DNA from: Cyanobacteria bacterium FACHB-471
Lineage (GTDB): Bacteria; Cyanobacteriota; Cyanobacteriia; Elainellales; Elainellaceae
Assembly (NCBI GenBank): GCA_014695345.1
Contig: JACJOC010000012.1
Coordinates: forward strand, 1-64,000
Reading direction: 5' to 3'
Length of the DNA: 64,000 nt
Positions 38,492 through 47,558 of this stretch are shown here, piece by piece. Below the pieces are notes generated by a model that saw nothing but the letters and a program-made list of their open reading frames with translations, was not told the origin of the DNA and did no database searches. Each line of letters starts with the position of its first letter. Position 1 is the first letter of the stretch. Position numbers and translations under genes: made by a program.

Positions 38492-39037
38492 ATGAGTATT
38501 ACTGAAACCGATACAAAAAATGGACACGGTGGGGAACTAAAGGAGGGAGCGATGAGCAGCGAAAACGAATCTCAAACTACGGCGGTTGAATCTAACAATG
38601 ATTCACAGGGGGCTGACCATGCTACTAAATCTGGACAGTCTGAATCAAACAAATCTTCAAGTCAGATCCAGTTTCGTCCATCGGGTGAGTTGGCTAACCG
38701 CCCTATTGGTCCCAGTGACATCGAAGTTGAAAATGCCCTTAGCATGTCAGGCTATCGCCCGATCGCTGCTAGCAAGCTGGAGATTTCAGGGTATCTGCTA
38801 GGCAACCGCCCAATTTCTGCTAGCCACCTGCGGGTTGTGGACGTTGACAGCCTTCCGGGTCATCGCCCCGTTTTCGCCAATGACTTTGAAGTACTGGATG
38901 TCGATACGCTGCCTGGACATCGCCCCATTGTCGCCAGCAGCGCCGATCTGATGAGAGGTAGCCACCTCCCCGGCAATCGCCCGGTCGCCTCTAACGAGAT
39001 CGACCAGCCCGAAGGACTCATGGGCTTCCTCGACTAG
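38492..39037 (+). CDS. Unknown protein with 19-residue 'GxRP[IV]' repeats
   Basis: A 181-residue protein. Residues 1-60 are hydrophilic, Ser/Asn/Gln/Glu-rich and probably disordered. Residues 61-175 carry six copies of a short motif ([GA]-[NYH]-R-P-[IV], then often [AS]S..L or D) with RP at 70, 89, 106, 125, 144 and 163, that is steps of 19, 17, 19, 19 and 19. The C-terminus is acidic/hydrophobic (LMGFLD). No signal peptide, membrane helix or Cys. I chose the ATG at 38492, 8 nt after AAGGA, over the TTG one codon earlier. I do not recognise a characterised family. It may be a cyanobacteria-restricted repeat or scaffold protein, or a multi-core precursor. No modifying enzyme is adjacent. Confidence 0.8.
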   Translation: MSITETDTKNGHGGELKEGAMSSENESQTTAVESNNDSQGADHATKSGQSESNKSSSQIQFRPSGELANRPIGPSDIEVENALSMSGYRPIAASKLEISGYLLGNRPISASHLRVVDVDSLPGHRPVFANDFEVLDVDTLPGHRPIVASSADLMRGSHLPGNRPVASNEIDQPEGLMGFLD

Positions 39038-39066
39038 AGATCACAGATCATTGCGATTCAAACTTC

Positions 39067-39103
39067 AAGCGGGAGTAAGGTTCAACCCTTCTTCCGCTTT
39101 TTT
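39067..39103 (+). terminator. Hairpin with T-run after the GxRP-repeat gene
   Basis: AAGCGG...CCGCTT arms with an inner AAGG/CCTT pairing, followed by TTTTTT at 39098-39103. It begins 29 nt after the stop codon. The best-formed rho-independent terminator of this part; it also faces the end of the convergent phosphatase gene. Confidence 0.7.
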
Positions 39104-39113
39104 AAGTGTTGGG

Positions 39114-39662
39114 TTAACGGCAAGAATCCAAAAGAGCGTTCAACTGAGAGATTCCCTTCCAAGGATTTCTGCCCATTAGCGTTCCAGCGATCGCCGCTTC
39201 GTAGGGATTGCGCCCGGTTCTTTTGACAGCAGCGATCGCATCCTTATTTAATAATCCTCGTCTAAACACTAACCAGGCTGCGAGAATGTGCCCCGTGCGT
39301 CCCACTCCACCAGAGCAGTGAACGACCACCTTTTCACGCTGCCAATCAGCTTCAGCTAAAAACGGCAGAATTCTCTGGGTGAGCATTTCTGGTTCGACCA
39401 GATGAAAATCCTTCACAGGTGCCCACAGGATTTTACCGTCCCCAAATGCTTGTCGGTAGGTGTCTAGCAAGTCTGGATACGGAGTGAGTTGCTTTTGTGG
39501 AAGTAAACAGCAAACTCGTTGAATCCCTTGCTGCTGCATAAACTGAACCCATTGCAAGACCTGCTGTTCAGAAGCTCCGGGTTTCGCTGCGCCAAACACA
39601 ATCAGTTCAGATTCAGAAGCTGCTGCAAATCTGTACATCGGATCTGGGTGGAAACCATCCAA
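39114..39662 (-). CDS. Dual-specificity/tyrosine protein phosphatase-like protein
   Basis: A 182-residue Cys-based phosphatase. The P-loop HCSGGVGRTG holds the nucleophile C116 and R122, and D84 in APVKDF is a plausible general acid. The downstream WLVFRRGLLNKDAIAAVKRTGRNPYEA is typical of cyanobacterial and plant-like DSPs. Substrate unknown: phosphotyrosine, phosphoserine or a phosphoglucan are possible for this fold. The longest frame starts with TTG; the ATG at residue 9 (39638) is an alternative, and neither has a good Shine-Dalgarno. The upstream region has a direct repeat of AATTAATTAAAG at about 39661-39686. Confidence 0.85.
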   Translation of the reverse strand: MDGFHPDPMYRFAAASESELIVFGAAKPGASEQQVLQWVQFMQQQGIQRVCCLLPQKQLTPYPDLLDTYRQAFGDGKILWAPVKDFHLVEPEMLTQRILPFLAEADWQREKVVVHCSGGVGRTGHILAAWLVFRRGLLNKDAIAAVKRTGRNPYEAAIAGTLMGRNPWKGISQLNALLDSCR

Positions 39663-39683
39663 TTAATTAAAGCAAATTAATTA

Positions 39684-39697
39684 AAGACATTTGTACT
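39684..39697. promoter_or_regulatory. Weak LexA-like element upstream of nurA
   Basis: On the minus strand AGTACAAATGTCTT fits RGTACNNNDGT, the first 11 positions of the cyanobacterial LexA consensus, but misses the W and C positions. It lies 109 nt before the NurA start codon and 22 nt before the divergent phosphatase start. It shares TTAGTAC with the better recA element. Low specificity; listed because nurA and recA are both repair genes. Confidence 0.25.
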
Positions 39698-39805
39698 AAT
39701 TTAATTCAAGTTGGGCTACGATTCTACCCAGACAGGGCGATCGCCATTCTCCAGCGTTTTCAGTGATCCCCAAATAATGCTCATTGCCCTTCAACTGATC
39801 CCTTC

Positions 39806-41047
39806 ATGCTCGACTTGATCAAACTAGCGCGACAGATGCAGGACATTAGCCAGCATCTCTCCCATGAAGCGGCTGCAACACGACAGCGGTTAGAGTTGGC
39901 GCAGCAGTTGCTAGAGCAGGCGCGAAGTCACCAGGCAGAACTAGTGACGCTACAAGAAACCTGGGGCGATCGCCTTGGTTTTGCAGCTGCGGAACCGATT
40001 GAACCCCTCGACACGCGAATTGATCTAACCGCTGCACCTAATATCCACACCGTTTTAGCGACTGACGGGTCGCAGATTGCCCCCAGCCACCATGAAATTG
40101 CCTACTGCTATCTGATCAACGTCGGTCGGGTTGTGCTGCGCTATGCCCAAAATCGCCATCCGCTGCTAGACAGTTTGCCGGAAGTGTTTTACCGTCCTGA
40201 AGACCTGTACATTTCCCGCCAATGGGGAATTCGGACTGAGGAATGGATGGGCTATCGGCGAACCGTCTCAGAAGCCACAGTGCTGGCAGAATTGGCTACT
40301 GGAACAGAAATTCAAAGTCGGGAATTAGTCAGCAAAGTTGCTTCGCCACACCTGCAACTGTCAATGCTGTCAAATGAACCTCCACCGACTCTGGCAATGG
40401 TAGACGGTTCGCTGATTCACTGGTTTCTGGAGCCGCTGCCTGCGGATGCCCGCGCGCGCATCCTACCGCCCATTCTTCACGCCTGGGATCAGTTAAAGGC
40501 TGCAAAGATTCCCCTGGTTGGCTATCTCAGCGCCTCTCGCAGCGGTGAGGCACTCAACTTTTTGCGGCTGCACACCTGCCCCTACGACATACCCGACTGT
40601 GCTACCCACTGCCCCGGACAAACAGAACAGGCTCCCTGCCAAGTGTTTGCACCGTTGCGCGACACTGCGCTGTGGTCACTGTTACTCAGCCCCGGTCAGC
40701 GCAGTCCTCTCTGGCGCAGCTCTGCTAAAATCCTGGATCTCTACGGAGATCACGCTATCTACTTCTGCTACGCCCACGTTGGCTCAGAAGTCGCCCGAAT
40801 AGAATTTCCTGCCTGGGTTGCAGAAGATGCAGAACTGCTCAACATTGCCCTCAGCCTGACGCTGACTCAAGTACAAAAAGGGTACGGTTATCCTGTAGCA
40901 CTAGCTGAAGCACATAATCAAGCTGTAGTTAGGGGAGGCGATCGCGCCCGTTTCTTTGCCCTACTCGAACAGCAAATGATCCGTGCCGGACTGCGCGGCA
41001 TCGGCACTTCCTATAAAGAAGCCAGGAAGCGAGGCAGCATTGCCTAG
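39806..41047 (+). CDS. nurA: NurA-domain 5'-3' nuclease
   Basis: A 413-residue NurA-domain protein. An N-terminal helical region (about 1-60) precedes the nuclease core with the first catalytic Asp in [15 protein letters not shown], the second in [13 protein letters not shown], and a late acidic site. A Cys cluster ([15 protein letters not shown]) at about 253-267 is usual in cyanobacterial forms. In archaea NurA works with HerA in DNA end resection. A helicase partner is not nearby. It overlaps the end of convergent xseB by 4 nt. The setting among xseA, xseB and recA supports a DNA repair role. The symbol is by domain. Confidence 0.85.
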   Translation: MLDLIKLARQMQDISQHLSHEAAATRQRLELAQQLLEQARSHQAELVTLQETWGDRLGFAAAEPIEPLDTRIDLTAAPNIHTVLATDGSQIAPSHHEIAYCYLINVGRVVLRYAQNRHPLLDSLPEVFYRPEDLYISRQWGIRTEEWMGYRRTVSEATVLAELATGTEIQSRELVSKVASPHLQLSMLSNEPPPTLAMVDGSLIHWFLEPLPADARARILPPILHAWDQLKAAKIPLVGYLSASRSGEALNFLRLHTCPYDIPDCATHCPGQTEQAPCQVFAPLRDTALWSLLLSPGQRSPLWRSSAKILDLYGDHAIYFCYAHVGSEVARIEFPAWVAEDAELLNIALSLTLTQVQKGYGYPVALAEAHNQAVVRGGDRARFFALLEQQMIRAGLRGIGTSYKEARKRGSIA

Positions 41048-41334
41048 AACCCTTCTGGCTCGTCCATCAACGTTTCGACCAACACATCCATCTGCCGCTG
41101 CTGATGAGAGAGGAAGATTTCGCACTCGCGCAGATGCTCAACGGCGGTGGCAAACTGCTCAAATACGTCGGCCAACTCCAGGTCACCTAACTCAATCCGC
41201 GTGATGATTGCTTCAATTTGAGCGACCGTTTGCTCGTAACTCCAGCTTTGAGCAGTCTGAGAATCGGAGGCGATCGCTTTAGAACTTAGGCTGGATTTGG
41301 AATAGGCAGTTCCAGGGGAAGTTGAATCGCTCAT
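41044..41334 (-). CDS. xseB: Exodeoxyribonuclease VII small subunit
   Basis: A 96-residue XseB. A Ser/Thr-rich N-terminal extension of about 25 residues precedes the paired helices [50 protein letters not shown] that wrap the large subunit. Several small subunits bind one XseA to form ExoVII, which degrades single-stranded DNA from both ends into oligonucleotides. Its ATG overlaps the xseA stop codon (ATGA, 41331-41334), showing translational coupling. Confidence 0.93.
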   Translation of the reverse strand: MSDSTSPGTAYSKSSLSSKAIASDSQTAQSWSYEQTVAQIEAIITRIELGDLELADVFEQFATAVEHLRECEIFLSHQQRQMDVLVETLMDEPEGF

Positions 41335-42596
41335 AGAGAGTCCTGATGCTGTGGGTCATGGGTTGAACTCGGAATTTCTGAAACTTTAACTTTAATCTGC
41401 CCCTGAGCAAGCTGTACCGCCAGGTCTTGTCCCGGAGTGAGCTCAGCGGAGGACCGTACGACGCTCCCATTTGTCTCTCGCACAACAGCATAACCGCGCC
41501 GCAAGACCGCCTTAGGATCTAGGGTAATCAGCTTTTGGCGCAAAAGCTGGCAATGCTGGTTTGCCTGCTGAAGCTGTTGGGCCGTTCCGTGCAGCAAGCG
41601 TTGACGCATCCAGGCAATAGCCTGGGTTTCCCGCTGAATCTGGCGATCGGGCTGAAGTCGTCGTAACCGTTCTCGCAGCCGATGCAGATGGTCATAGCTG
41701 GCAGTGAGCCGATGCTCAATTGCCTGAGCGAGTGCATTGACCCGCTCTTGATGCTCACTCAGCAAATCTGCTAGCTCCGGCACAGCCTGCTCTGCGGCCG
41801 CAGTCGGCGTATGGGCGCAGACATCTGCAACCAGGTCAGCCAGAGATTCATCTCGCTGATGCCCAATCCCGGCAACAACAGGAATCGGACAGGTGGCGAT
41901 CGCCCGCACCACTCGCTCATCGTTAAAGCAAGCCATATCCTCAATTGCTCCACCGCCTCGCGATAGAATCAGCACCTCTGCTCGCCCATCCTGCTCAACT
42001 CGTTGAATCGCATTCACAATCGAAGCTGGAGCTTGATCCCCCTGAACCAATGCTGGAGAAAATAACACACACAGTCCTGGATAGCGACGCTTCAAAGTCC
42101 GTTTAATGTCGCCCCAAGCAGCCGCTTGCGGTGAAGTGACGACGGCGATCGTTTGCGGATGAGCCGGCAAAGGACGTTTCCGCTCAGCGTCAAATAGCCC
42201 TTCCGCTTCCAACCGCAGCCGCAGTTGCCGATAGCGCAATGCCCGCAACCCCTCACCCGCTGGAAGCGCTTGCCAAACAATGAGCTGATAGTTGCCCCGT
42301 TGGGGATGCACATGAATGCGACCCAAAATGATGAACTGCTCCCCCTGAACAGGCACAGTTGCTAACTTGGTTAGCTGACTATTCCATATCACACAGCTAA
42401 TCGCTGCTTTTGCATCCGGGTCTTGCAGCGTAAAAAACAACCCGCTGCGATAGCGACTGGCACTCGATACCTCCCCAGTGACCCAAACCTGACGCAACTG
42501 GTTATCCTGTTCCAGCAATTCCTGAATGTAGGCAGTCAGCCCTGCCACTGACAGGGCTGTATCAGGAACAAGCAGATTGGGAAGATTAGTTGTCAT
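41331..42596 (-). CDS. xseA: Exodeoxyribonuclease VII large subunit
   Basis: A 421-residue XseA. An N-terminal OB-fold ([30 protein letters not shown]) precedes the catalytic domain with [40 protein letters not shown] and [31 protein letters not shown], a coiled coil, and the C-terminal [19 protein letters not shown]. Catalyses metal-dependent ssDNA hydrolysis with XseB. Length is slightly under the E. coli enzyme. Divergent from recA across 564 nt. Coupled to xseB by a 4-nt overlap. Confidence 0.95.
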   Translation of the reverse strand: MTTNLPNLLVPDTALSVAGLTAYIQELLEQDNQLRQVWVTGEVSSASRYRSGLFFTLQDPDAKAAISCVIWNSQLTKLATVPVQGEQFIILGRIHVHPQRGNYQLIVWQALPAGEGLRALRYRQLRLRLEAEGLFDAERKRPLPAHPQTIAVVTSPQAAAWGDIKRTLKRRYPGLCVLFSPALVQGDQAPASIVNAIQRVEQDGRAEVLILSRGGGAIEDMACFNDERVVRAIATCPIPVVAGIGHQRDESLADLVADVCAHTPTAAAEQAVPELADLLSEHQERVNALAQAIEHRLTASYDHLHRLRERLRRLQPDRQIQRETQAIAWMRQRLLHGTAQQLQQANQHCQLLRQKLITLDPKAVLRRGYAVVRETNGSVVRSSAELTPGQDLAVQLAQGQIKVKVSEIPSSTHDPQHQDSL

Positions 42597-43160
42597 TCTG
42601 TGTAAAAGATTGAAATCTGCAATGGGTGAAGTCTGGATCTTGAGGGAACAATCCTTCTAACGCATGTGGTTCTGAAAAATCTAAGACAACTCAATACTAA
42701 ATTTTTGCTGAACTTTTTACCCGAAATCAGGCACTAGAAATAAAAAGGTAGCTAGTGGGGTCTCTCCGCCTTGCAGAACCCAGAAATATCTAGACATTGG
42801 TTTGAGTTGGGCACCCGTTTAACGGCAATGCAGCCCTTTTCACTGCATTTCACTCTGGACATTGGTTAGTACATTTGTATGCAATTAAAGCTCAAATGCC
42901 TTACAATGGACAAGATGCAACTGTTTACAGCGTAACCAGATTCAGACAGATCAGACAGTAAGCTGGATTGCATAGTGCAACTCTAAGCCGTTACATTGCT
43001 GCTCCAACCTCACACCCCAACGCATTCAACTTTATATCCAACTTCAATTTACATCCGCTTATTGCATCTTGCTGGCGGAACGGAAGCCTAGAATATAAAT
43101 CTGCTTCCCTGTAAATTTTATTGACCCCTGTACTCTCCACACATCCGTTTTGAGGCGCTA
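42597..43160. other. Regulatory region between divergent xseA and recA
   Basis: This 564-nt spacer holds no credible gene. At 42868-42881 AGTACATTTGTATG matches the cyanobacterial LexA consensus RGTACNNNDGTWCB at 13 of 14 positions (T for the conserved C), about 280 nt before recA. The segment near recA (43080-43160) is AT-rich and ends in GAGGCGCTA before the ATG, a plausible Shine-Dalgarno. No other repeats were noticed. Confidence 0.5.
42868..42881 (+). promoter_or_regulatory. Candidate LexA/SOS-type element upstream of recA
   Basis: AGTACATTTGTATG agrees with RGTACNNNDGTWCB except for one position. The distance of about 280 nt to the recA ATG implies either a long leader or a role for another start. 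LexA in some cyanobacteria does not control recA, so function is uncertain. A near-copy (TTAGTACCTTTGTAT) lies at 52661-52675. Confidence 0.4.
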
Positions 43161-44237
43161 ATGGCTAAAACCAGCAGTGAAGATTCTGAAAAAACTAAAG
43201 CTCTAAATCTGGTACTTAACCAGATCGACCGCACCTTTGGCAAGGGAACTATTGTGCGGTTGGGTGACGCTACCCGTATGAAGGTAGAAACAATTCCTAG
43301 TGGTGCCTTGACGCTCGATTTGGCGTTGGGTGGTGGGCTGCCGAAGGGACGAGTGATCGAAATCTATGGTCCAGAAAGCTCGGGTAAGACGACTTTGGCA
43401 CTTCATGCGATCGCCGAAGTCCAAAAAGCAGGAGGCATCGCTGCTTTCGTCGATGCAGAACACGCCCTCGACCCTACCTATTCCAAGGCGCTAGGAGTAG
43501 ACATTGAGAACTTGCTGGTATCTCAGCCTGACACAGGTGAAGCTGCCCTAGAAATCGTTGATCAGCTCGTGCGCTCTACTGCTGTCGATGTGGTCGTAGT
43601 AGACTCTGTTGCGGCGCTCGTACCCAGAGCTGAGATTGAAGGGGAAATGGGTGACGCTCACGTAGGCTTGCAGGCCAGGCTGATGAGCCAAGCGCTCCGC
43701 AAGATCACAGGCAACATCGGCAAGACTGGCTGTAGCGTCATCTTTTTGAACCAGTTGCGCCAGAAAATCGGCATTTCTTACGGCAACCCCGAAACCACAA
43801 CGGGGGGGAATGCGCTCAAATTCTACGCCTCGGTCAGGCTAGACATCCGCCGCATTCAAACTCTGAAGAAAGGGACGGAAGAATTTGGTATTCGTGCCAA
43901 AGTCAAAGTTGCCAAAAACAAGGTTGCTCCCCCCTTCCGCATTGCGGAGTTTGACATCATCTTTGGTGAAGGCATTTCTACTTACGGTTGCTTAGTTGAC
44001 CTGGCAGAAGAAACTGGAGTCATTGCACGTCGGGGAGCCTGGTATAGCTATAACGGCGAAAATATTAGCCAGGGTCGCGACAACGCAATTAAGTACACGA
44101 AGGAAAAACCTGAATTTGCTAAAGAAATTGAGCAAAAGGTGCGTGAAAAGCTAGAGATGGGCGTTGCAGTTTCGGCAACTTCTGTGGCTCCGATGAGTGA
44201 AGACGAGGAAGAGGAAGAATACGTCGAAGAAGAATAA
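43161..44237 (+). CDS. recA: Recombinase RecA
   Basis: A 358-residue RecA. Walker [10 protein letters not shown] starts at about 70. Also visible are the Walker B region [24 protein letters not shown], the L2 loop segment [28 protein letters not shown] and an acidic C-terminal tail ([12 protein letters not shown]). It forms ATP-dependent filaments on ssDNA for homologous recombination and SOS co-protease activity. It begins [15 protein letters not shown] as in relatives. Divergent from xseA and ended by a strong hairpin. Confidence 0.98.
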   Translation: MAKTSSEDSEKTKALNLVLNQIDRTFGKGTIVRLGDATRMKVETIPSGALTLDLALGGGLPKGRVIEIYGPESSGKTTLALHAIAEVQKAGGIAAFVDAEHALDPTYSKALGVDIENLLVSQPDTGEAALEIVDQLVRSTAVDVVVVDSVAALVPRAEIEGEMGDAHVGLQARLMSQALRKITGNIGKTGCSVIFLNQLRQKIGISYGNPETTTGGNALKFYASVRLDIRRIQTLKKGTEEFGIRAKVKVAKNKVAPPFRIAEFDIIFGEGISTYGCLVDLAEETGVIARRGAWYSYNGENISQGRDNAIKYTKEKPEFAKEIEQKVREKLEMGVAVSATSVAPMSEDEEEEEYVEEE

Positions 44238-44276
44238 AAATATAGGGGCTTGGCAATGCCAAGCCCCTATATTTTT
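44236..44276. terminator. Strong bidirectional terminator after recA
   Basis: A 19-bp perfect stem (arms AAAAATATAGGGGCTTGGC and its complement, loop AAT) ending in six T. It starts within the recA stop codon and ends 23 nt before the stop of the convergent DUF3181 gene. The A-run and T-run on either side make it work for both transcripts. Confidence 0.9.
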
Positions 44277-44298
44277 TAAGCTCACCTACTAAAGTTTT

Positions 44299-44607
44299 CT
44301 AAAGCTTGCGCTGATACTCTTCTAGAAGCTCGACTAAGTTGCTTTGAACCGAGGAAGGCAGCAGATCAGATAAGGGAAGTTCACGCTTACCGCCGCCTAA
44401 CTTTACGGGGATATTTCTCAGCGTTTCTGTCACCTTGCTTTCATCAATTTTGCTGTCTGTCAGCATCGGATAAAACCGCTCTGCCAGAAGTGTGTGTAAA
44501 TGGGCATCTCTGAGATAGAGGTGCCATTTTGCAACATCAATGTAGATATTTTCACCAATTTCTGCTGCTAGCGATTCGATCGCCTCTGTTGTGCCGGAGT
44601 AAGCCAT
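44299..44607 (-). CDS. DUF3181 family protein
   Basis: A 102-residue soluble protein of the cyanobacteria-specific DUF3181 family: N-terminal IESLAAEIGENIYIDVAKWHLYLRDAHLH, central LAERFYPMLTDSKIDE and C-terminal ELPLSDLLPSSVQSNLVELLEEYQ. Mostly helical, no cofactor motif. Function is unknown. Conserved across cyanobacteria. Convergent with recA, and followed upstream by a 2TM-domain gene on the same strand with a 94-nt gap. Confidence 0.86.
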   Translation of the reverse strand: MAYSGTTEAIESLAAEIGENIYIDVAKWHLYLRDAHLHTLLAERFYPMLTDSKIDESKVTETLRNIPVKLGGGKRELPLSDLLPSSVQSNLVELLEEYQRKL

Positions 44608-44701
44608 TGCAGTTTACCTAATTCGTCTGCCTGGGCAGAGACAATACTCTACTCAGTCATAGCTTTAACCTAACGCACTCTAGAAGGGCGATCGCCTTGC
44701 T

Positions 44702-44974
44702 CTAGGAGGATTTGGGTAGTTTGTCTGAGGCAGTTGAGTTGGAATAGTCGGCGATCGCAAAAATGTACACCGCATGGACGACTAACAGCAACAGCCACCC
44801 ACCCGTCACCCAAACCGTCCAAGGCCAGTTTTGAGATTGGAGCGTACGAACGAACCAAAGTCCAGAATTTGTGGCGGCAAAGATTGCAACGTGGATTGCA
44901 AAGTTCATCCGATCATCGAGCTTACGGTAGGCAGGATCGTTGCGATCGGGTTCACGGGGCCAACGAGGAGGCAT
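44702..44974 (-). CDS. 2TM domain-containing small membrane protein
   Basis: A 90-residue protein with a basic Arg/Pro-rich head (PPRWPREPDRNDPAYRKLDDRMNF), then two membrane helices (about 26-43 and 54-74, WVTGGWLLLLVVHAVYIFAIAD) and a polar tail. This is the 2TM-domain pattern found alone in cyanobacteria or fused to histidine kinases elsewhere. Role unknown. Lies upstream of the DUF3181 gene on the same strand, possibly cotranscribed. Confidence 0.82.
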   Translation of the reverse strand: MPPRWPREPDRNDPAYRKLDDRMNFAIHVAIFAATNSGLWFVRTLQSQNWPWTVWVTGGWLLLLVVHAVYIFAIADYSNSTASDKLPKSS

Positions 44975-45086
44975 GAGCTAAATCAGGTATAGAAAGGACT
45001 AAACAGTCGAGGTCTTAGACAAACTCGCCTCTTCATTGTAGTAGTACAAGCTGTTTACCCAGAAATCAATCAGCACATGCTTGCAG

Positions 45087-45595
45087 CTAGTGCGATCGCT
45101 CCTCCAACCAAGCCTGCAGCTCAGCCACACTCGTGAAATCTAGTAGTGCTTCGCTTAACATTTCCAGGGTTGGTAGCGGCAAATTAATAACAAGGGAACG
45201 CAATCCATCAGGGAGTTCTCCAAACCGCCTGGTTAGCTAGCGGTTAACAAGGCTGACAGCTTCTTCCTGTCGTCCTTCTTCCCTGATTTCTCGGTAAACT
45301 CTGGTTTCCTTTAGCGTGATGTCCAGCATTGCTTCTATTTCTACTCGACTCAGATGTTCAAACCGATAGGACATGACGGTTGTGACCATCTCAATTATCG
45401 CATGGCTGCTTAACGGAGATGATTCAGCACGGGTCCGGCTCAGCAGATACCGGGCTTCTGCCGGAGCTTTGGCTTCCTCCACGGTTGTTAATACCATCAC
45501 GGACACCCGGCGTTGGCAGGAGGGTGAGACAAAAGCTCAAATAGAAGGGTGGGGGATTGCTGGAACAGCTTGTAGAAGATTGAATCGCGTCTCAT
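45087..45595 (-). pseudogene. Remnant of an Rpn/DUF4351-type recombination-promoting nuclease gene
   Basis: Three decayed pieces can be read in order. From 45595 the frame gives MRRDSIFYKLFQQSPTLLFE, the usual start of these proteins, for about 32 codons, then leaves frame. The central nuclease part (over 100 residues in relatives) is missing. From 45506 a GTG-started frame gives VMVLTTVEEAKAPAEARYLL and the linker EGRQEEAVSLVNR, ending in TAG at 45239-45237. Beyond that TAG, in the same frame, comes the DUF4351 end (LTRRFGELPDGLRSL ... LEMLSEALLDF) to 45087. The TAG stands where relatives have Leu, so one base change explains it. So: internal deletion with frame loss, plus nonsense mutation. 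Confidence 0.82.
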
Positions 45596-45757
45596 GAAGC
45601 AGTTCTTTGAGTGTCGCGGTTAGCCCTGTTCTAATCTTGAAGCACATTCAGTTTGGCTTCTAATTGACTGACAAATCTTTGAATTGTAGGTTGAGTTGAG
45701 ACCGTTTACCTTTACCATTCAAGGCTGCTGTTACAACTAATCGATGACCAGTGACAC

Positions 45758-46996
45758 ATGACAGATGACAATTCCATCCAGGGAATCAAGGGCAGGCGAA
45801 TTCTAATCGGGGTAGGCGGCGGCATTGCTGCATACAAAATTTGTGAAATAATCTCGACGCTGGCAAAAGCTGGGGCTGACGTTAGAGCAATTTTGACTAA
45901 TTCGGCACAGGAATTTATTACACCGTTGACGATCGCCACCCTTTGCCGCCACCCAGCCTATACGGATCAAAGCTTTTGGCAGCCTACTCACCACCGTCCC
46001 CTACACATTGAACTGGGCGAGTGGGCAGAGATATTTGCGATCGCCCCCCTCACTGCAAACACCCTGGCAAAGCTCACCTATGGTCTGGCAGACAATCTGT
46101 TGACCAATACTGTCCTGGCTTCTGCCTGTCCGGTGCTGCTGGCTCCAGCCATGAATACGGAGATGTGGCAGCAGCAGTCTGTTCAGCGAAATTGGCAGCA
46201 AGTGCAGACGGACAAACGTTATCACACGGTTGGTCCGTCTGCAGGAATTTTAGCGTGCGATCGCATCGGCAACGGTCGCATGGCAGAACCCAGTGAAATT
46301 TTGGCGCAGTTGCGATCGCTCCTACACACTGGCGGCAAACGAGATTTGGCTGGAAAGCAAATTTTGATTAACGCGGGCGGCACCCGTGAACATTTCGACC
46401 CTGTGCGGTTTATTGGCAATCCCTCAACCGGAAAGATGGGAGTGGCTCTGGCACAAGCTGCACTGCATCGAGGTGCAGCAGTGACATTAGTTCACGCGCC
46501 AATGGAGGCTGAGTTGCTGGCTGATCTGTCAGGGGTGCGGCTGATTCCGGTTACCAGTGCCGCAGAGATGCACCAAATGATGCTGAATTACTTTACGGCT
46601 GCTGACTGGACGATTTTGGCGGCAGCAGTGGCAGATGTGAAGCCAACCGACTATAGCTCTATGAAATTGCCGAAGCGATCGCTCCCTACTGCTTTGCCGC
46701 TATCACCCGTGTCTGATATTGCAGCAGACTTAGGCGATCGCAAACGTCCTCATCAGCGCTTGATTGGCTTCGCGGCTCAGACGGGCGACATTCTTCCCCC
46801 CGCTCTAGAGAAGTTGCAGCGCAAGAAGTTAGATGCGATCGCTGCCAATCCAGTTGATCAACCTGATAGCGGATTTGGCAGCAACCAAAATCAGGCAATC
46901 TTTTTGGACAAATCAGGCAATAAGCAGGCGATCGCTCCGTGCAGCAAGCTAGAAATGGCGCACCACCTGCTAGATTTTGTGCAGAGGATATCTTGA
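45758..46996 (+). CDS. coaBC: Bifunctional phosphopantothenoylcysteine decarboxylase/phosphopantothenate-cysteine ligase
   Basis: A 412-residue CoaBC (Dfp). The N-terminal CoaC half has [10 protein letters not shown], the active-site His in [11 protein letters not shown], the substrate-recognition PAMNTEMW and an FMN-binding pattern. The CoaB half begins near 195 with [26 protein letters not shown] and continues to [18 protein letters not shown]. It makes 4'-phosphopantetheine precursors for coenzyme A: ligation of cysteine to phosphopantothenate, then decarboxylation. Length is normal. Stands alone after the Rpn remnant and convergent with sixA. Confidence 0.96.
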   Translation: MTDDNSIQGIKGRRILIGVGGGIAAYKICEIISTLAKAGADVRAILTNSAQEFITPLTIATLCRHPAYTDQSFWQPTHHRPLHIELGEWAEIFAIAPLTANTLAKLTYGLADNLLTNTVLASACPVLLAPAMNTEMWQQQSVQRNWQQVQTDKRYHTVGPSAGILACDRIGNGRMAEPSEILAQLRSLLHTGGKRDLAGKQILINAGGTREHFDPVRFIGNPSTGKMGVALAQAALHRGAAVTLVHAPMEAELLADLSGVRLIPVTSAAEMHQMMLNYFTAADWTILAAAVADVKPTDYSSMKLPKRSLPTALPLSPVSDIAADLGDRKRPHQRLIGFAAQTGDILPPALEKLQRKKLDAIAANPVDQPDSGFGSNQNQAIFLDKSGNKQAIAPCSKLEMAHHLLDFVQRIS

Positions 46997-47027
46997 TAGG
47001 CTATTGGTCATAGTGCCAGTTGCTCAA

Positions 47028-47546
47028 TCAAAGCAAAAATTTGGGAGGCGTGAGCCAAAAGAGCTGACTTTGTCCCACTGGAGGTTTTGCTTGGGGTAGA
47101 AGCAAGCCAATCACTCCTGCTTTTTTGAGAACAATTTGCTGTTTGGACTCACCCCAAATCAAAGTTTCTGCCCAATCCCCTAAATCAGGCTGATGGCCAA
47201 CTAATGCCAACTGCGTCCCGCCTGCTTGCCATTGGTTGAGCCAAGTTAACCAGTGATCGAAGTCTCCTTCCGGGGCGAGATCATCTGATTCTTTTAGGCG
47301 GTCGCTCAATCCCACAGACTGCAAAATTTTGGCAGTTTGCTTTGCCCGTACCAGCGGACTGGTCAAAATCAGGTCGAAGCGCACGCCTAATTCGTACAGT
47401 CGTTCTGCGACCTTTGTGGTTTTGTGTTGCCCCACTTCAGTCAGGGGGCGATCGCCATCTTCCTGATAGGTGCCTCGCTCTGCCGCAATGCCGTGGCGAA
47501 TCAGGTAAAGTTCGGTCAGCTCAGTTGATTCAGTCACGCTCATCAA
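47028..47546 (-). CDS. sixA: SixA-type phosphohistidine phosphatase
   Basis: A 172-residue histidine-phosphatase-fold protein. The catalytic RHG is at 17-19 (LYLIRHGIAAERG), followed by DRPLTEVGQHKTTKVAERL, LTSPLVRAKQTAKIL and the second His in LALVGHQPDLGDWAETL. In E. coli SixA dephosphorylates phosphohistidine on phosphotransfer proteins. Cyanobacterial substrates are not defined. Its ATG lies 12 nt after the stop of the DHH phosphoesterase gene, so the two are probably one transcript. Confidence 0.9.
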   Translation of the reverse strand: MMSVTESTELTELYLIRHGIAAERGTYQEDGDRPLTEVGQHKTTKVAERLYELGVRFDLILTSPLVRAKQTAKILQSVGLSDRLKESDDLAPEGDFDHWLTWLNQWQAGGTQLALVGHQPDLGDWAETLIWGESKQQIVLKKAGVIGLLLPQAKPPVGQSQLFWLTPPKFLL

Positions 47547-47558
47547 ACCGCCTAAACA

